A DNA stretch of 64,000 nucleotides from Undaria pinnatifida. Taxonomy: Eukaryota > Sar > Phaeophyceae > Laminariales > Alariaceae. A program made the translations under genes and the position numbers. The stretch's first letter is position 1. Every line of letters starts with the position of its first letter. Location of the stretch: NCBI GenBank assembly GCA_012845835.1, contig JABAKD010000026.1, positions 10,344,199 through 10,408,198 on the forward strand, in the 5' to 3' direction. The notes under the pieces are model-generated. The model worked only from the letters and a program-made list of their open reading frames with translations, ran no database searches and was not told the origin of the DNA. Below, piece after piece: positions 22,834 through 33,255 of the stretch.

Positions 22834-23205
22834 CCACCCTGGTCCACCGTCGCCATATAAATGGCGTGCGGTGGATCAACTCTCGTATATGAGGTTATGT
22901 TTCGCAGAGGCTACATCACTATAGTACCACTCGCAAAATCCGCCCGATAACGCAGCAACCCTCCCCAAACCAATACCTCGTTGAAAGTACTACTACAATT
23001 CTCGTATTTATAAAATGCCGCCTTCGGCGTACCCTGATGGCGTAATTCTAAACCCCGGAAGAAACAAATATGTCCAATGTCCACCCTGGTCCGCCGTTGC
23101 CTTATGAGGGGCGTGTGGCGGGACAACTCTCGTACGTGAGGTTGCGTATCGCAGGGCCTACTGGACGACCGTGATAAACCCTTTCGTAAACGCAGCATGC
23201 CAGGA
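22834..23205. repeat. Direct repeat pair, about 125 bp, offset 246 bp
   Basis: 22834-22960 and 23080-23205 share 'caccctggtcc.ccgt.gcc', 'gtg.gg...acaactctcgta..tgaggtt' and a similar continuation to 'acgcagca'. Could be remnants of terminal repeats of a small element, or a simple duplication. Confidence 0.7.
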
Positions 23206-23454
23206 AAAGTACACCGCTCCAATCCCACCAAGTATTGCAATTCTCGTAGACTAAAATTATGTGTGCCCTGCTTGCTTAACTGCGATTCGCCCCCCCCTCC
23301 CGTGAGGTTAACCTGTAGCCTGGTCGTCCTGGTACTCAAAACTCCAACCCTGCCCCTATTTCTGCTGGTATTGCAACCCCGCCCCCCCCCGAAGTTAACC
23401 TGCAGCCTGGTCATGTCCCGCTGTCTGCAATCACCTACTCCCCCCGCGACACCT

Positions 23455-23860
23455 CTACTCCAACGATGGTGTGTAGTTCTTCGGAATCCGCGTTCGCTGA
23501 TGCACATGCCAGCACCAAGATACCGGTTCCTCGCTAACGATTGTTAGTGTCTCCTTCGATAAATGTACGTTGTATTGCTTCCCCAGGTCTAGCATCTTTA
23601 TGGTATACGGTAGACTTTTTCTCTCCGCGTCCTCCGCTAGTCTTACCACTCGCGCCAGCTGCCATCCTGCGTGGGTCGTTTTGACATAGATGTACGAACC
23701 AACGATGTCAGGGGAATATAGACTCGGCCGTGCTCGGACGTCACAGCACACCATATATTTGGTCGGTACATGTCTCTCGCCTTTTTCTGGGGCAATAGCT
23801 CGCTTAGCTACTTGGACTGTGTACCGGCGCTATTTCGTGTTACCAACTCTGACTTGCATG
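23455..23860 (-). pseudogene. Decayed coding remnant with a small SH3/Tudor-like reader segment
   Basis: A minus-strand reading runs from about 23860 (VMRYWAGEPMQVRVGN) through one TAG into VAKRAIAPEKGERHVPTK and then the open 99-residue frame 23754-23455. That frame contains VGSYIYVKTTHAGWQLARVV, then LPYTIKMLDLGKQYNVHLSK. The beta-rich pattern with W-x-L-A-R-V resembles small SH3/Tudor-type modules found at the ends of retroelement polyproteins, such as the one in element B near 60070. Homology is not established. Confidence 0.4.
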
Positions 23861-23919
23861 GGTTCTCCCGCCCAGTACCTCATTACCAAGTTCCCGTCCT
23901 ACGTCAAATCCTCTTCGTG

Positions 23920-24135
23920 TTCCCATGCTCGATGCCTTGCTTGCAAGAATGCGTGCGAGGCATCTCCCTCCAAAAAAGAAGGCTCAAATTCCTGGCTTGC
24001 ATGGACAAACCAGCAACTACCTCACGTCTACCCGTGCTCGTTACAGGACCTCGTGCTTGCTCGTGCCCGGCGTGGGTATGCTGACCTACGCTCGATGGCT
24101 TGCTTGCAAGAATGCGTGCGAGGCTTCTCCCTCCA
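23920..24135. repeat. Short direct repeat, about 40 bp, spaced about 165 bp
   Basis: 'cgatg.cttgcttgcaagaatgcgtgcgaggc.tctccctcca' occurs at 23927 and 24090. A 253-codon plus frame (23690-24451) spans it but has no domain. Confidence 0.75.
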
Positions 24136-24309
24136 AACCGAATTTATTATATCCCAGTTCCCGATACCGACATGCCACATTCTCTCTACCAATAAACCCT
24201 GCTTTGTCCGTTACTGCGTCTGCGGGGGGGCGTTACTTCGTCTACGAACAAAACTACCCTTTCTGCTGCTGCCAGTACATGTGCTGCCCTTCGCGATGCT
24301 GCTAACATC

Positions 24310-25640
24310 TAATCCGGCATCTTTTTTTTCTCTGCACATGTTCGGGCAGCTGCTGTCAGTTACAGAGCGGTTACTACAGTTCGCGGAGATACTGCGCTTT
24401 ACATCTATTAATAGAGCAAGTGGGGTTCAGCCCGGTATATGCGGTACTTGATGGCAAACTGTCTTTCTATTCGGCTGCGAGCGTAAAACCTTTTCTTCAG
24501 CTGGTCTTAGTATTATACTACCCTTTTAAAGGCGGTTGTTGTTGTCATCGACTGTGGACACAGGAGTAATCTTGAAGCAATCGGCACCACTGTACTCGCG
24601 ATCGTCCCCCTATAGTGCGGACGTCGGGGAAACTGTCTTGTTTGGGGGTCATACTGTCTCTTTATAGTGCGGTCGGTGGAAAAATTGCCTTGTTAGGACT
24701 CTATACTACCCATCTTGGTGCGTTTGGATTTGCCGTCACCTGCTAGCACAGCAGCGATCTACGACAATCAGCATAGTTATCGGCGCGATCGTCCCTCCTA
24801 TAGTGCGGACGGTGGCGAGACTGACTTGTTCGAGGGTTATACTACCCATCTTCGTGCGTTTGGTGTTGTCGGTACCTATGGGCACTGCAGCGGAAATGCA
24901 GCGAGCAGTGCTACTGTAGGCGCGACTTTCCCCCTATAGTGTGGTCGGTGGGGGAAACTGCGTTGTGCAGGCGTTGTTCTGACCTTGTCCTCTGGTTGGT
25001 ATATGTACAACCCTCTACTGTGCTACCCTTCCTTACACTACTCCTAGGGGAGATGCTGCCCGTTTATTTTTATGCGGCTAGCTGTACGATCCTCTACTGC
25101 GGTGCTACTCCCAATCTCCCCTACACTACTGCCAGGGCAGATACTGCCCGTTTTTGTCACGGTTGGCTGCGCGATCCTTTGCTGTCCAACCCCCCCCCTA
25201 CACCCCCGTTAGAGCAAGGGCTGCCGGATTTTCTGCGATTGCCTGCATGACCCCCTTCTGTCCTACCCACCCCTACACTACTCTTATGGTAAATGCTGCT
25301 CGTTTTGCTGACGAGGGCATGGGGTTCTTGGTGCGACCCTTGACTATGCTGCCCCCCCCTCTGGGCCTAGGGTAAATGCTTAATGTTCTGGTGCGATGCG
25401 TGGTCTTGTTGTTCGACCCTTCACTGTGCCACCCCCCTACACTGCACCTAGGTTAGATGCTGCCTGTATTGGTGCGATAAGCGTGGGCGTGTTAGGCGTC
25501 CCTCTACCGTGCTGCCCCCCTACACTGTGCATGGGAAATATATTGCCTGTTTGAGTGCGATGGGCGTGGGCCTCTTGTGCAACCCTTTACTGTGCTGCCC
25601 CTCCGCCTAAACTGCACCTTGGTTGAATGCTGCCTGTTTT
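24310..25640 (+). repeat. Leader of element A with C-rich minisatellites
   Basis: Collinear with 42860-44650. Contains several degenerate 'ctatagtgcgg.cggtgg' boxes (24610, 24665, 24800, 24935), then about four units of an 85-bp minisatellite (from about 25290; consensus 'atgctg..tgttttggtgcgatg.gtggg') ending with C runs. No convincing protein. Confidence 0.75.
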
Positions 25641-25699
25641 GACAACAAGCAACGACATGTCTGTCAGTCAGGAAGCGGGCTACTCGGGGCAGGCCGAGG

Positions 25700-26905
25700 T
25701 ATTCTACATGCCCCAACCTCGATGCCCACGAGCCAGGGAGAGCTCGCGAGATTTCTCGCCGCTCGAGACGGGAGGTATCACCGGGGGCGGGTTGCGTTGA
25801 CGAAACAGAGGACGGACACCATATCACCACCCGGACCCACAAACCATGAGGGTCGACTCGCCGATTCGCATAGAGAAGAAGACGGAACAACCTCCACCGG
25901 ACTCGGGGCTGTCTCGACGCCAGCTCTAGCCAGATCCGGGGGAGCGCCACTAGCTGCCGCTCCCCGCGCTCAACAAGACACCACCGCCGCCTCCTGGGCT
26001 GTCGGCGCTCGACAGAGCGCCACCACCGGAGGTCCGGGGACCGAGACGCCCACGCCTTTCCCTTAAAGTTGACATATCTGGCGGGGCGGGGGTGCCGGGC
26101 GCTGGACGACGCCAACCTCCGACATGAAGCACGCCGACGTGGGTTTGACGAATATATTGAGCAGGCGAAGACAGCTGTGCGGGAGGCGCCCCTGGTAGTA
26201 AAACGGGAGCAACAAGGCCTCGCCCAATTTGTTGCGCCCGCTGCGACCGGAGCTACCTCGCCCCCCTCACCCTCGACACGCCCGTAGCTTGTCGCTTCCC
26301 AGCAACCACGACAGGTGGACGACGGTTTCGACGGCAGCGTCGCGTGCATGGCCGCTGCACCGAGAGTAGATTTTTCCTCGGCCTTGGAGACCGTGGTGGT
26401 GGAAACAACCTCCGCTCTCCTTATGTTATTTAAAGGCCGGCGTCGCGGCGAGAAGACGCCATTTCAGTGGAAGCGTCCTGAGCTCACATGGGTTATACCT
26501 CTTATGAAGGACAGACGAGAACCACCTCGACCCTTGCACTCGTGAAGGCACTGCGGATGGTCTATGACGAAGCCCCCGACCCCGTCTTCTGGCCGAACCC
26601 TGAAGGAACCGTTATCGGAACGTAACCGGGGAAAACAGCGACGCAGCTACAGTCGCGACCGCGGGGACCCCCCCCGTGAGGTTGGTGGCTTCGGGGGTGG
26701 CGGAAAACGTGGTGGAGGTGGCGACAACAACAACCGCTACGGTGGTGACAACGGTGGTGGAGGCGAGGGAGCCGCGTCGGGTTCAGGCAATTTCTCAGGC
26801 CGCCGCCGTGAGGACAATTTCATTCACAACAACCAGGACGGTGGTCGCAACTCTGCCGGAGGCAACAAAGGGCGGGGGAACGGCGCAAGAGAACGTTCAG
26901 CGTAG
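25700..26905 (+). pseudogene. Gag-like region 1 of element A
   Basis: Sense frames homologous to those of element B in the same order. A start at 25723 (MPTSQGELARFLAARDG) leads into a Ser/Pro/Ala-rich stretch. The frame at 26069-26287 contains RHEARRRGFDEYIEQAKTAV, a predicted helix. The frame at 26564-26905 is an RGG/Gly-rich nucleic-acid-binding type region (RDRGDPPREVGGFGGGGKRGG). The frames are separated by small shifts. I interpret this as the N-terminal part of a structural (Gag) protein, judging by position and composition. Confidence 0.55.
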
Positions 26906-26959
26906 AAGGCTCGTCAACCTCTTTCCCGTCGCCTTCGGCCTCCAGCACTGACCACGGCG

Positions 26960-28066
26960 AGGTGATCGTGGTAGCAGGCTACACCGGTGTCGCGAGCTAT
27001 CGCGGGAAAAGCATCCGGGTGAGAGGCTTTGCACCCTCCAGTTGCGTCTGCTGATGACGTACTTCGACCGGGTCGACACGGGGGAGGGCTACACTAAGTT
27101 GCATACTTTTGGAATGTGTAATGGCACGCCTTTATCTGATTGAATTGGGAGTTTCGCATACTTGTGTCGACCGCTACGGAGAGTGATCGTGTTTGGTCTC
27201 CGGGAACGGATGTGGTGTTGGAAGGGATTCTGTTAGCCGTGAATAAGCAATTTCCCACTCTAATGCCTGCGTTGTACCCTGGTTCGACGACAACGGAACT
27301 GCCGCCATACGCCTCGTTGGAGGCGATGTGGCGGACTTTTAGTGACTAAGCGCATAATAAGACAGCTGCTGTAAACGGCGAAACATATTTTTCTGTCCCT
27401 GTTTCCTCGACGGGAGCGCGATCATCCGCCCCGTCGGGGCTCCGGCCCGCCGACCATGGGCGCGGCCAGGGCCGAGCGCCGTGCCAGTCGCTTTCGTGGC
27501 AGACGGGACCGAGCCATCATCCAAATGTCATGCCCATCGATGATTCAGCTGACCATTGGCTTGATCTCACATCGAACTGCGGTCCACTAGAAGAGCATCA
27601 GTATGCAGAAGGTTTCGCCGTTAGTGCCTCGTTCAAGATAGGCGACCCTCCGCTTTGGAGCGGTCTCCTTTTACCTCGCGCTGATGCCCAACGAGAAAAC
27701 TGGCGTCTTTGCCTGAACTGTCACGAAACAAGCCACTCCCTCATGCATTCTAGACATCATTTCCTTACTGCGAGTGTCTATTTGAACCCTGAACTTGGCC
27801 AACTTGGCGACGATGACGCATACCGACGTTGGCAAGCACGTATGGTCTGCTACCGTCGAGACGGCAAATCGTCTCACCCGATCAACCACAAGAAATATCG
27901 TCGCCACCATTCAGGTCAATCGCAAAAATACCACCAGGATCAGAGCCAGAAAAACTGTCACAACGATTACACGTACACGTCGGATCACCGTGGTGGTATA
28001 TCGCTCTCGCCCGCCTTTTCTTCCCCCCGCTTCTTCTCCTGGAATGCTCTTTGGAGCTGCCCATAA
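26960..28066 (+). pseudogene. Gag-like region 2 of element A with degenerate zinc knuckle
   Basis: The 27140-27349 frame (STATESDRVWSPGTDVVLEG, YASLEAMWRTFSD) matches 46278-46628 of element B. The 27530-28066 frame (178 residues) contains CLNCHETSHSLMHSRH at about 27710-27757. This is a CCHC zinc knuckle (C-x2-C-x4-H-x4-C) whose last Cys position reads Ser. It continues with LGDDDAYRRWQARM. Zinc knuckles of this type in Gag package element RNA. Confidence 0.7.
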
Positions 28067-29040
28067 CCCGGGCGGAAGTCCTAACGCGCAACACCCTGGC
28101 ACATTCCGTACCGGAATGGACAGCTCGACGACGGTGCTCTTGGTGACAACGTTTTTGGTTTCAGAAGATACTCGTGTACCAGTTGCTAGCCTGTCCAATA
28201 ACGCAGCACAAATTGCCTCTGTCAAGAACCCACGGGCTCCTACGCCGTCTGCGGACGATTCTCACGTCGTAGTACGAGCGGCGGGAACTAGCGCTTTAGG
28301 CGTGGTTCATCCGAGCGAGGTAATTGTTTTCGACGGCGAGAACACGCGCTTTCAGCGTCAATCCCCCCGGTTGTAGTCTGAGGTCAACGACGAGAACCGC
28401 GGCTCCAGCGTCGTTTCCTTCAGCCACGGCATAAACTCGGCAATGGGGGTACGCGCTCGAAACGCCACCCCCAATAACCATGGCACGGGATCCTCCACAT
28501 TGCGCGTTTCCCCACGGGCATGCGCCACGCAGCAATATAGACGCGGTGACGGCACGTCGCCTTTTAACCCAAATGTGTCTATCCTCCCCTCTCCTTGACC
28601 AGGCGGTGGCAGTCGGTTTGAGATGTGGGAAGGCCAACACTAAAGCATCGAGATCTTTCGCGAGGCTCGATCCGGTGTTTGCTTGCGATAGCAGCGGGCG
28701 CTCTTTCCATTGTACCACCAAGGAGGAGTCGACAAAATTAGCTACCTAGTCTCCATTCTCCAAGAACCGGAACAGAAATGAGCCTCCTCGGGTAAAAACA
28801 GTATTTCTACGTGCCCGAGCCCCGCTCCACAAGACCCCCACATTATCTATGGGCCGTTCTTCGTTTTCAAGCACGATAACCCACGTACTTCGGGCTACTT
28901 CTGCCCCAGTGGTACAAGAAAAAAATCCGACACTGCACTACGGTCCTGTGGTGACGCCATGGCCTCCAGCCTGATCAGCTGGACGCAATTCCCGTAAGAT
29001 TATGGAAGAATCGCGCCGCTCGTCAAGACGAAACAGGACA
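28067..29040 (+). pseudogene. Conserved central region of element A, function unknown
   Basis: Sense-strand readings such as DGENTRFQRQSPRL (28335) and INSAMGVRARNA (28433) have collinear counterparts in element B (DGQNGCFQRRSSRSW, INAAMGVRAPNA at 47600-47730). Interrupted by several stops. A protease or RT might be expected here, but I could not recognise D-S/T-G or Y-x-D-D motifs. Confidence 0.45.
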
Positions 29041-29044
29041 GAGC

Positions 29045-29640
29045 CCCTGTCCCTTCGGGCGCAGTTTGAGCAGTTTCTTACGCCAAAGAGCAAAGAGACC
29101 AGGACGCGATAAACCGTGGGTCCGGACTCAATTCGTTCTCCCGAGGCCTGGTGATCCTGAGGAGAACATCATAGGCCCAACGTGCCGAGGTCTGGGGTAC
29201 CCAGAGGGGGGCGTGGCAGGCCCGTATGCCTAACGAAGTTACCGAGGGGTTGGCACCGCCGGTGTTGGACGTTTTTTCGGGTGCTGTGAGGGAGGCTTCT
29301 TTCGAACTTCCGCCAGCGAGGGTGGATGACCCCAGGCGAGAAACCGCTGATTCGGACTCGTATCTTGCTCCCGAGGCCTGGTGTTTCCCGCGAGGGGACA
29401 CTACAGGCCCAAAAGGCCGAACGCTGATGTCCCCAAAAGGGGAGAATGCAGACCCCAATTTTCAACGAGGCTGCCAACGGGTTAGCGCCGTCGGTTGTTG
29501 CCACTTTTCGGGCGCAATTAGAGTGTATTCTTGCATTTTTCCGCCAACGAGCGAAGACGATCAGTGGCGAGGAACCGCGGGTTTGGATTTGCGTCGTGCT
29601 CCCGAGGCCTGATGTTCCTGGACGGGGATATTGCAGGCTC
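29045..29640 (+). repeat. Coding tandem repeat before NADAR, three units of about 215 bp (element A)
   Basis: Units of about 70 codons with the shared pattern NEA/NEV..GLAP.V..F, then FPPA/FRQRA, a DD/R-rich segment, and APEAW or LPRP. Starts near 29045, 29226 and 29446. Element B has the equivalent three units at 55507-56110. The third unit runs in the same frame directly into the NADAR domain, so the repeats form the N-terminal part of the same polypeptide. Confidence 0.75.
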
Positions 29641-29685
29641 AAATTCCGACACGGCGTTTGCCCTTCTCTCGAACACTCCACAGAC

Positions 29686-30130
29686 AAAGTGTTGTTGTTC
29701 TGGCGGCCCCCAACCTGTCTTTCGCCGTGGTCCCGTTCGTCGTTTGTCGTGGACGACGTGCCATATTCTCGCTGGGAGCAGTATATGATGGCCGAAAATA
29801 CCAGACTTTTCCAAGACCATCGAGCAGTGGAGCACATCATGTCGTCGCCTAGTTCAAGAACATCCAAACGCATCCATCGAGGCGTGCGCAGCTTTGACTC
29901 CAGTGTTGCGGACAGGGGGAAGCAAAATGCCGTCTTTTCTGGCACCTACGCCCAATTCAGCCATCATCCAGCCATAAAAAAAACACCTTTCGAGCTCTGA
30001 AAACCAGCGTCTGGCTGAGCTCAGCCCTCTGGACCCAGTGTGGGGCATTGGCCTCCGGGAGGATGATCCGAGGGTCAATAAACCGCGCTAGAGAAGAGGA
30101 AAATATATTTTGGTGAGGCTATTTTTTCTT
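29686..30130 (+). pseudogene. NADAR (YbiA-like) domain inside element A
   Basis: The open frame 29446-30000 ends in a sequence with the hallmark order of the NADAR fold: VLLFWRPP and SSFVVDDVPYS (strand and lead-in), YSRWEQYMMAENTRLF with the conserved Glu at 29776, IMSSPSSRTSKRIHRGVRSF (the K-x-x-x-R block), and KQNAVFSGTYAQFSHHPAI. After a one-base shift, most simply in the A8 run at about 29976-29983, the neighbouring frame continues RLAELSPLDPVWGIGLREDD with the W-G-I-G-L box at 30041-30055. Family knowledge: NADAR proteins act on ADP-ribose/NAD-related N-glycosidic bonds; characterised members remove ADP-ribose from guanine bases, others act on riboflavin intermediates. Substrate here is unknown. 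A TAG near 30088 shows decay of the last helix. Confidence 0.85.
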
Positions 30131-32228
30131 TCGCGAACCTATTCGCGACAGCGAGACGCGATCGGCGCACCCGGCCTCCCCTAGTCGGTTGCGTACCTGC
30201 ACTGCGAATGCAATAACTAAGCAATCGCGTCCGCGTCGCGGCCGGGCCGTTAACAGCGGCAAGCGCTCGGAAAGCTTCAATTTCGGAGTTCCCGACAAAT
30301 ATCTCGGGCGCGTTGGTCAACTAAAAGACGTGAATGTATGAGAATGGCTTCTGGCGTCGGTCCCGACCTTGGACTGACCCAGTCTACGATAGGAGGGTCC
30401 TTTTTTGGTCCATGGTTTGCATTGGCTCGGCGTCACGCGGGCAAGTGCCCCCTCTGTTCCTCTGCGGTCTTACGTGTTCTTGGTTTGAGCAAACTTGACA
30501 AAAAACAGTCCACAATCAAATGGTTATGCTGGCTGCCCCAAAACATCACCTAACGCATTCTTGTCCGTGAGGTACTGAGTACCTAGCACGAGTGGTTCAA
30601 GCCCGGTAGTAAAAATTTGGGGGGTCTCCCCTTCCTTAGCCATGTCGGCTGTCAGAACACGGCCCCTGTATTGTCGGGGGTACTGTGATGCTCGACGTTT
30701 CGTTACCTACAAAAATTGCGTAGATCGATCGAGCAACGCTCGACTCGGAAAGGCACTGGACGCTTCTAGATTTAGGAACCGGCTGTGGTGTTTGGGCTCC
30801 TAAACCCCTCCGAGGGTGCTGTGGGGAACAAAGTTCCGCATATCCTCCTGTCATAAGGCTCAAGAGATCATTCGCAAAGTGGGGACCCTCAATACACGAG
30901 TCCAGCGGTAGCTTCAACTCGTCGCCGTGTTCGATTGCGCACTCGACTACAGCAAAGGCAGCGTCAACGGTGTCGCCAATTTTTTGCCACACGTTTACCA
31001 GAGCTTGCTACGGAGTACGACTACAGTGGCTTGACCAGTTTCGACCCCGTGGGGCTGACAAGCCCCAAACGCGTTCGAGATTGAGGTACCTACCTCGTAC
31101 GGACATGCGGGCTGCGTGCTCCCTCCTCGCCGATCCCAGGGGTCAGTTAAAGGTGAACTCGTGCCCGGCACCGAACGCACTACTATGCGTTGACTCGTTT
31201 CCCTCACCGAACGTACTGGCATGGGTAGACTCGTGCCCCTAACTCAAAGCTGTCTTGGGTGGGCTCGTGCCCCGCACTGAACATGCTACCTTAGGTGGGC
31301 TCCCTCTTAAGTCTACCACTTTTCACGATTTCGCACACACGAGCCGCGTATAAGGATCGACGGCCTTCTTGCTTCCCCGGGGAGATTCGTCGCTTGTGTT
31401 TCTGCCTTGGTCGCCACTACGGAAGGCTGTACTGGCAGCGGGACGATATCTCCTGCCATTGACACCGTTTTCGATTCGAGTTTGGCCATGCCCATCGAGG
31501 GTGGGATCATCTCCGCAGAAGCCCTGGCTGCAGAGATGCCCATTTTACAGCCGACTCCTCTATCAAGGAGTCGCACACAGGAGACCGACCCCGCCGCGAC
31601 CATCGGTTCGACTGTGTCTCTCTCTGCCTTGCTTTTCACTCTAGCTCCTCCGTCGTCGACGACGCGCCGACGAACAGCGTTAGCAACCGGTAATTTGCCC
31701 TTCTGTAAATTATGGCTTCGGGTCCGGCGGGGCTCCTCGGCCATCCTCCAGACGAGTTACAACCCCGCCGCGTGTCCAACGGCCGCCTTTGGCTTACCCG
31801 CTGCCGTGACCCTTGCTCTTGCCGACTAGCTGGTTCGCACGGTGCCACTTCCGTCCGACAGCGACCACGCAGCGCCTATAAAACTCGTCTGTTACGGCTC
31901 ACGCCTTCTCCTGGTGACACGCCGACTGCACATATACATGGTCGGACGCCCTCGGCGACGCTCCTGAATCTCGGTTTGCCGATTCCGTCGCTCGTTATAG
32001 GCATGCCGACTGGGAGTGAGGGCAGCACGCTGAGGCGACGTGCCACGCCATGATGAAGTACATCTCTACCGGCCGGACATCAGTTCTGCCGCCCGACCTT
32101 TTGGCGTACTACTCCTCGCACAAGTGTCCATTCCTCTAAGACATCCAGGAGCTGGTGGGTAAAGGTCGGCTACATACAACCGACGACGATATCGTCCTAC
32201 TCGTCCGAAACCCGACACTGCTGGCAAA
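30131..32228 (+). pseudogene. Region downstream of NADAR in element A (pol-linked, unknown)
   Basis: Sense readings GGTVMLDVSLPTKIA...RATLDSERHW (about 30680) and the open frame 31407-31829 (IEGGIISAEALAAEMPILQPTPLSRS) match element B at 56850-56950 and 57640-57730. The last part (LTPSPGDTPTAH, then RLHTTDDDIVLLVRNPTLL near 32170-32225) corresponds to the lead-in of the integrase in element B. The frame is broken many times. Minus-strand frames over this interval (30636-30992) are also conserved in B but lack domain signals. Confidence 0.5.
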
Positions 32229-33255
32229 CCCCCTACTCAGTGCCGGGCCAGGGTTAGGGTAAAATGCCGCCATCTGAGGTGCAGGACTGTCTCGTTTCTG
32301 TCGTTGTTCAATTTCACCCTGCCGACGCCCTCCTCAATCAAGAACCGGGGGGCGACCAGGGTAACCTATTAGCGCGTAACGTGGTACAGGGCTATGTGAG
32401 GGCCTGTGAGTCATCATTTTTTTGTGTGTCGTATTTGGTCTACTACTTGTTTCGGTTAAACACTTTGCCCCTTCGCGGGCCTGTAAGTGATGCACCCTTC
32501 CATCTCGGGTTTTTGTCGTCTCTTCATCTAACCCCCGCCACGCTGTCGGCCCGCGGAAGGTTTTTGGCACGATTTCTTCCTTGTATCAGCGCCTTTTTTC
32601 TCCTCGATATCGACAAGGATCGACTCGACATAGTATATATATTTTGGTCATTTTGCCGTAGAGTCTTTCCTCCCACCCCCTCGCCACACCGCCGGTATGC
32701 GACAGGTTCTAGAGCCTTTTCTGCCCCCCCTCCCGGCACACCGGCCGTAGGCGAGCAGATTTTTTATGGGCGGCTTTTGCCTTGTTGTAGGGTCTGCGTT
32801 TTTTTCAACTACTTTTCCTCGCGTGTTCCTGGGTCCATAACCAGACCGTTAGAGGTGTGGCGGTGGGTTTCGAGCAGTCGCATCTTCGACTCATGGTCTA
32901 CTTCGAAGAACCGGATTTTTTCTGAATCTTCCATGTTTCTGCATATGCTGCTCATCAGGGTGAGCTGGCGCTTAGATACGGCCTTAAAAGGCCTACAAAT
33001 ATCCTGTTTGAGATATTTTGGATGGTTTCGTACGATAAGATTGGCGTTTAATATTCGAGATAGTCAGGAAATAGATCGGCGGCACGTGCCTCCGATCTCA
33101 GAAGCCATCTGAATCTCTGGTGGATATATTAAAGCTACGTCTCTCTTAAAGGCTAAGAAAGTGAGTATTCTCCGAGGACCTGCTCAGTTGGCAAAACTGC
33201 AGGGGACACTCTGTGTCCCCGCCCTATACTATTACGCAACTAACCAACTCGCCTC
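32229..33255 (+). repeat. 3' terminal region of element A (probable LTR)
   Basis: Collinear with 60485-61480, and its last 250 bases with 41115-41370. Shared landmarks: CAGTGCCGGGCCAGGGTT, 'ctgtaagtg', 'cgccggtatgcg', 'gcacgtgcctccgatctcag' and 'ggacctgctca.ttggcaa/gac'. Three copies of the distal part around two elements support an LTR, but a left copy for A was not found. A 282-codon frame spans this segment (32264-33112) and is not conserved in element B. Confidence 0.65.

Larger units (their letters stand above)
24310..33255 (+). mobile_element. Element A: Gypsy-like retroelement carrying a NADAR domain (5' truncated, integrase deleted)
   Basis: Collinear with element B (41115-61480) over its whole length: C-rich tandem-repeat leader, Gag blocks, a conserved central region, coding tandem repeats, NADAR domain, a downstream region and a terminal region of about 1 kb. 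No left LTR was found. Compared with B, about 2.1 kb with the integrase and its C-terminal part are missing at about 32225. Many stops and frameshifts occur throughout. I found no RT motif (no Y-x-D-D in a fitting context). Confidence 0.8.

Noticed and set aside
23690..24451. 253-codon plus frame
   Set aside because: Overlaps the better supported minus-strand remnant; Cys/Leu-rich with no domain; spans a short direct repeat.
30560..30625. tRNA-like T-arm GGTTCAAGCCC
   Set aside because: No matching acceptor stem, D-arm or anticodon arm could be folded around it.
32245..32270. Telomere-like GGGTTAGGGT
   Set aside because: A single short occurrence inside the terminal repeat of element A; element B has CGGGTAT at the same place.
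32264..33112. 282-codon plus frame in the terminal region of element A
   Set aside because: Not kept as one frame in the matching region of element B; the segment behaves as an LTR.
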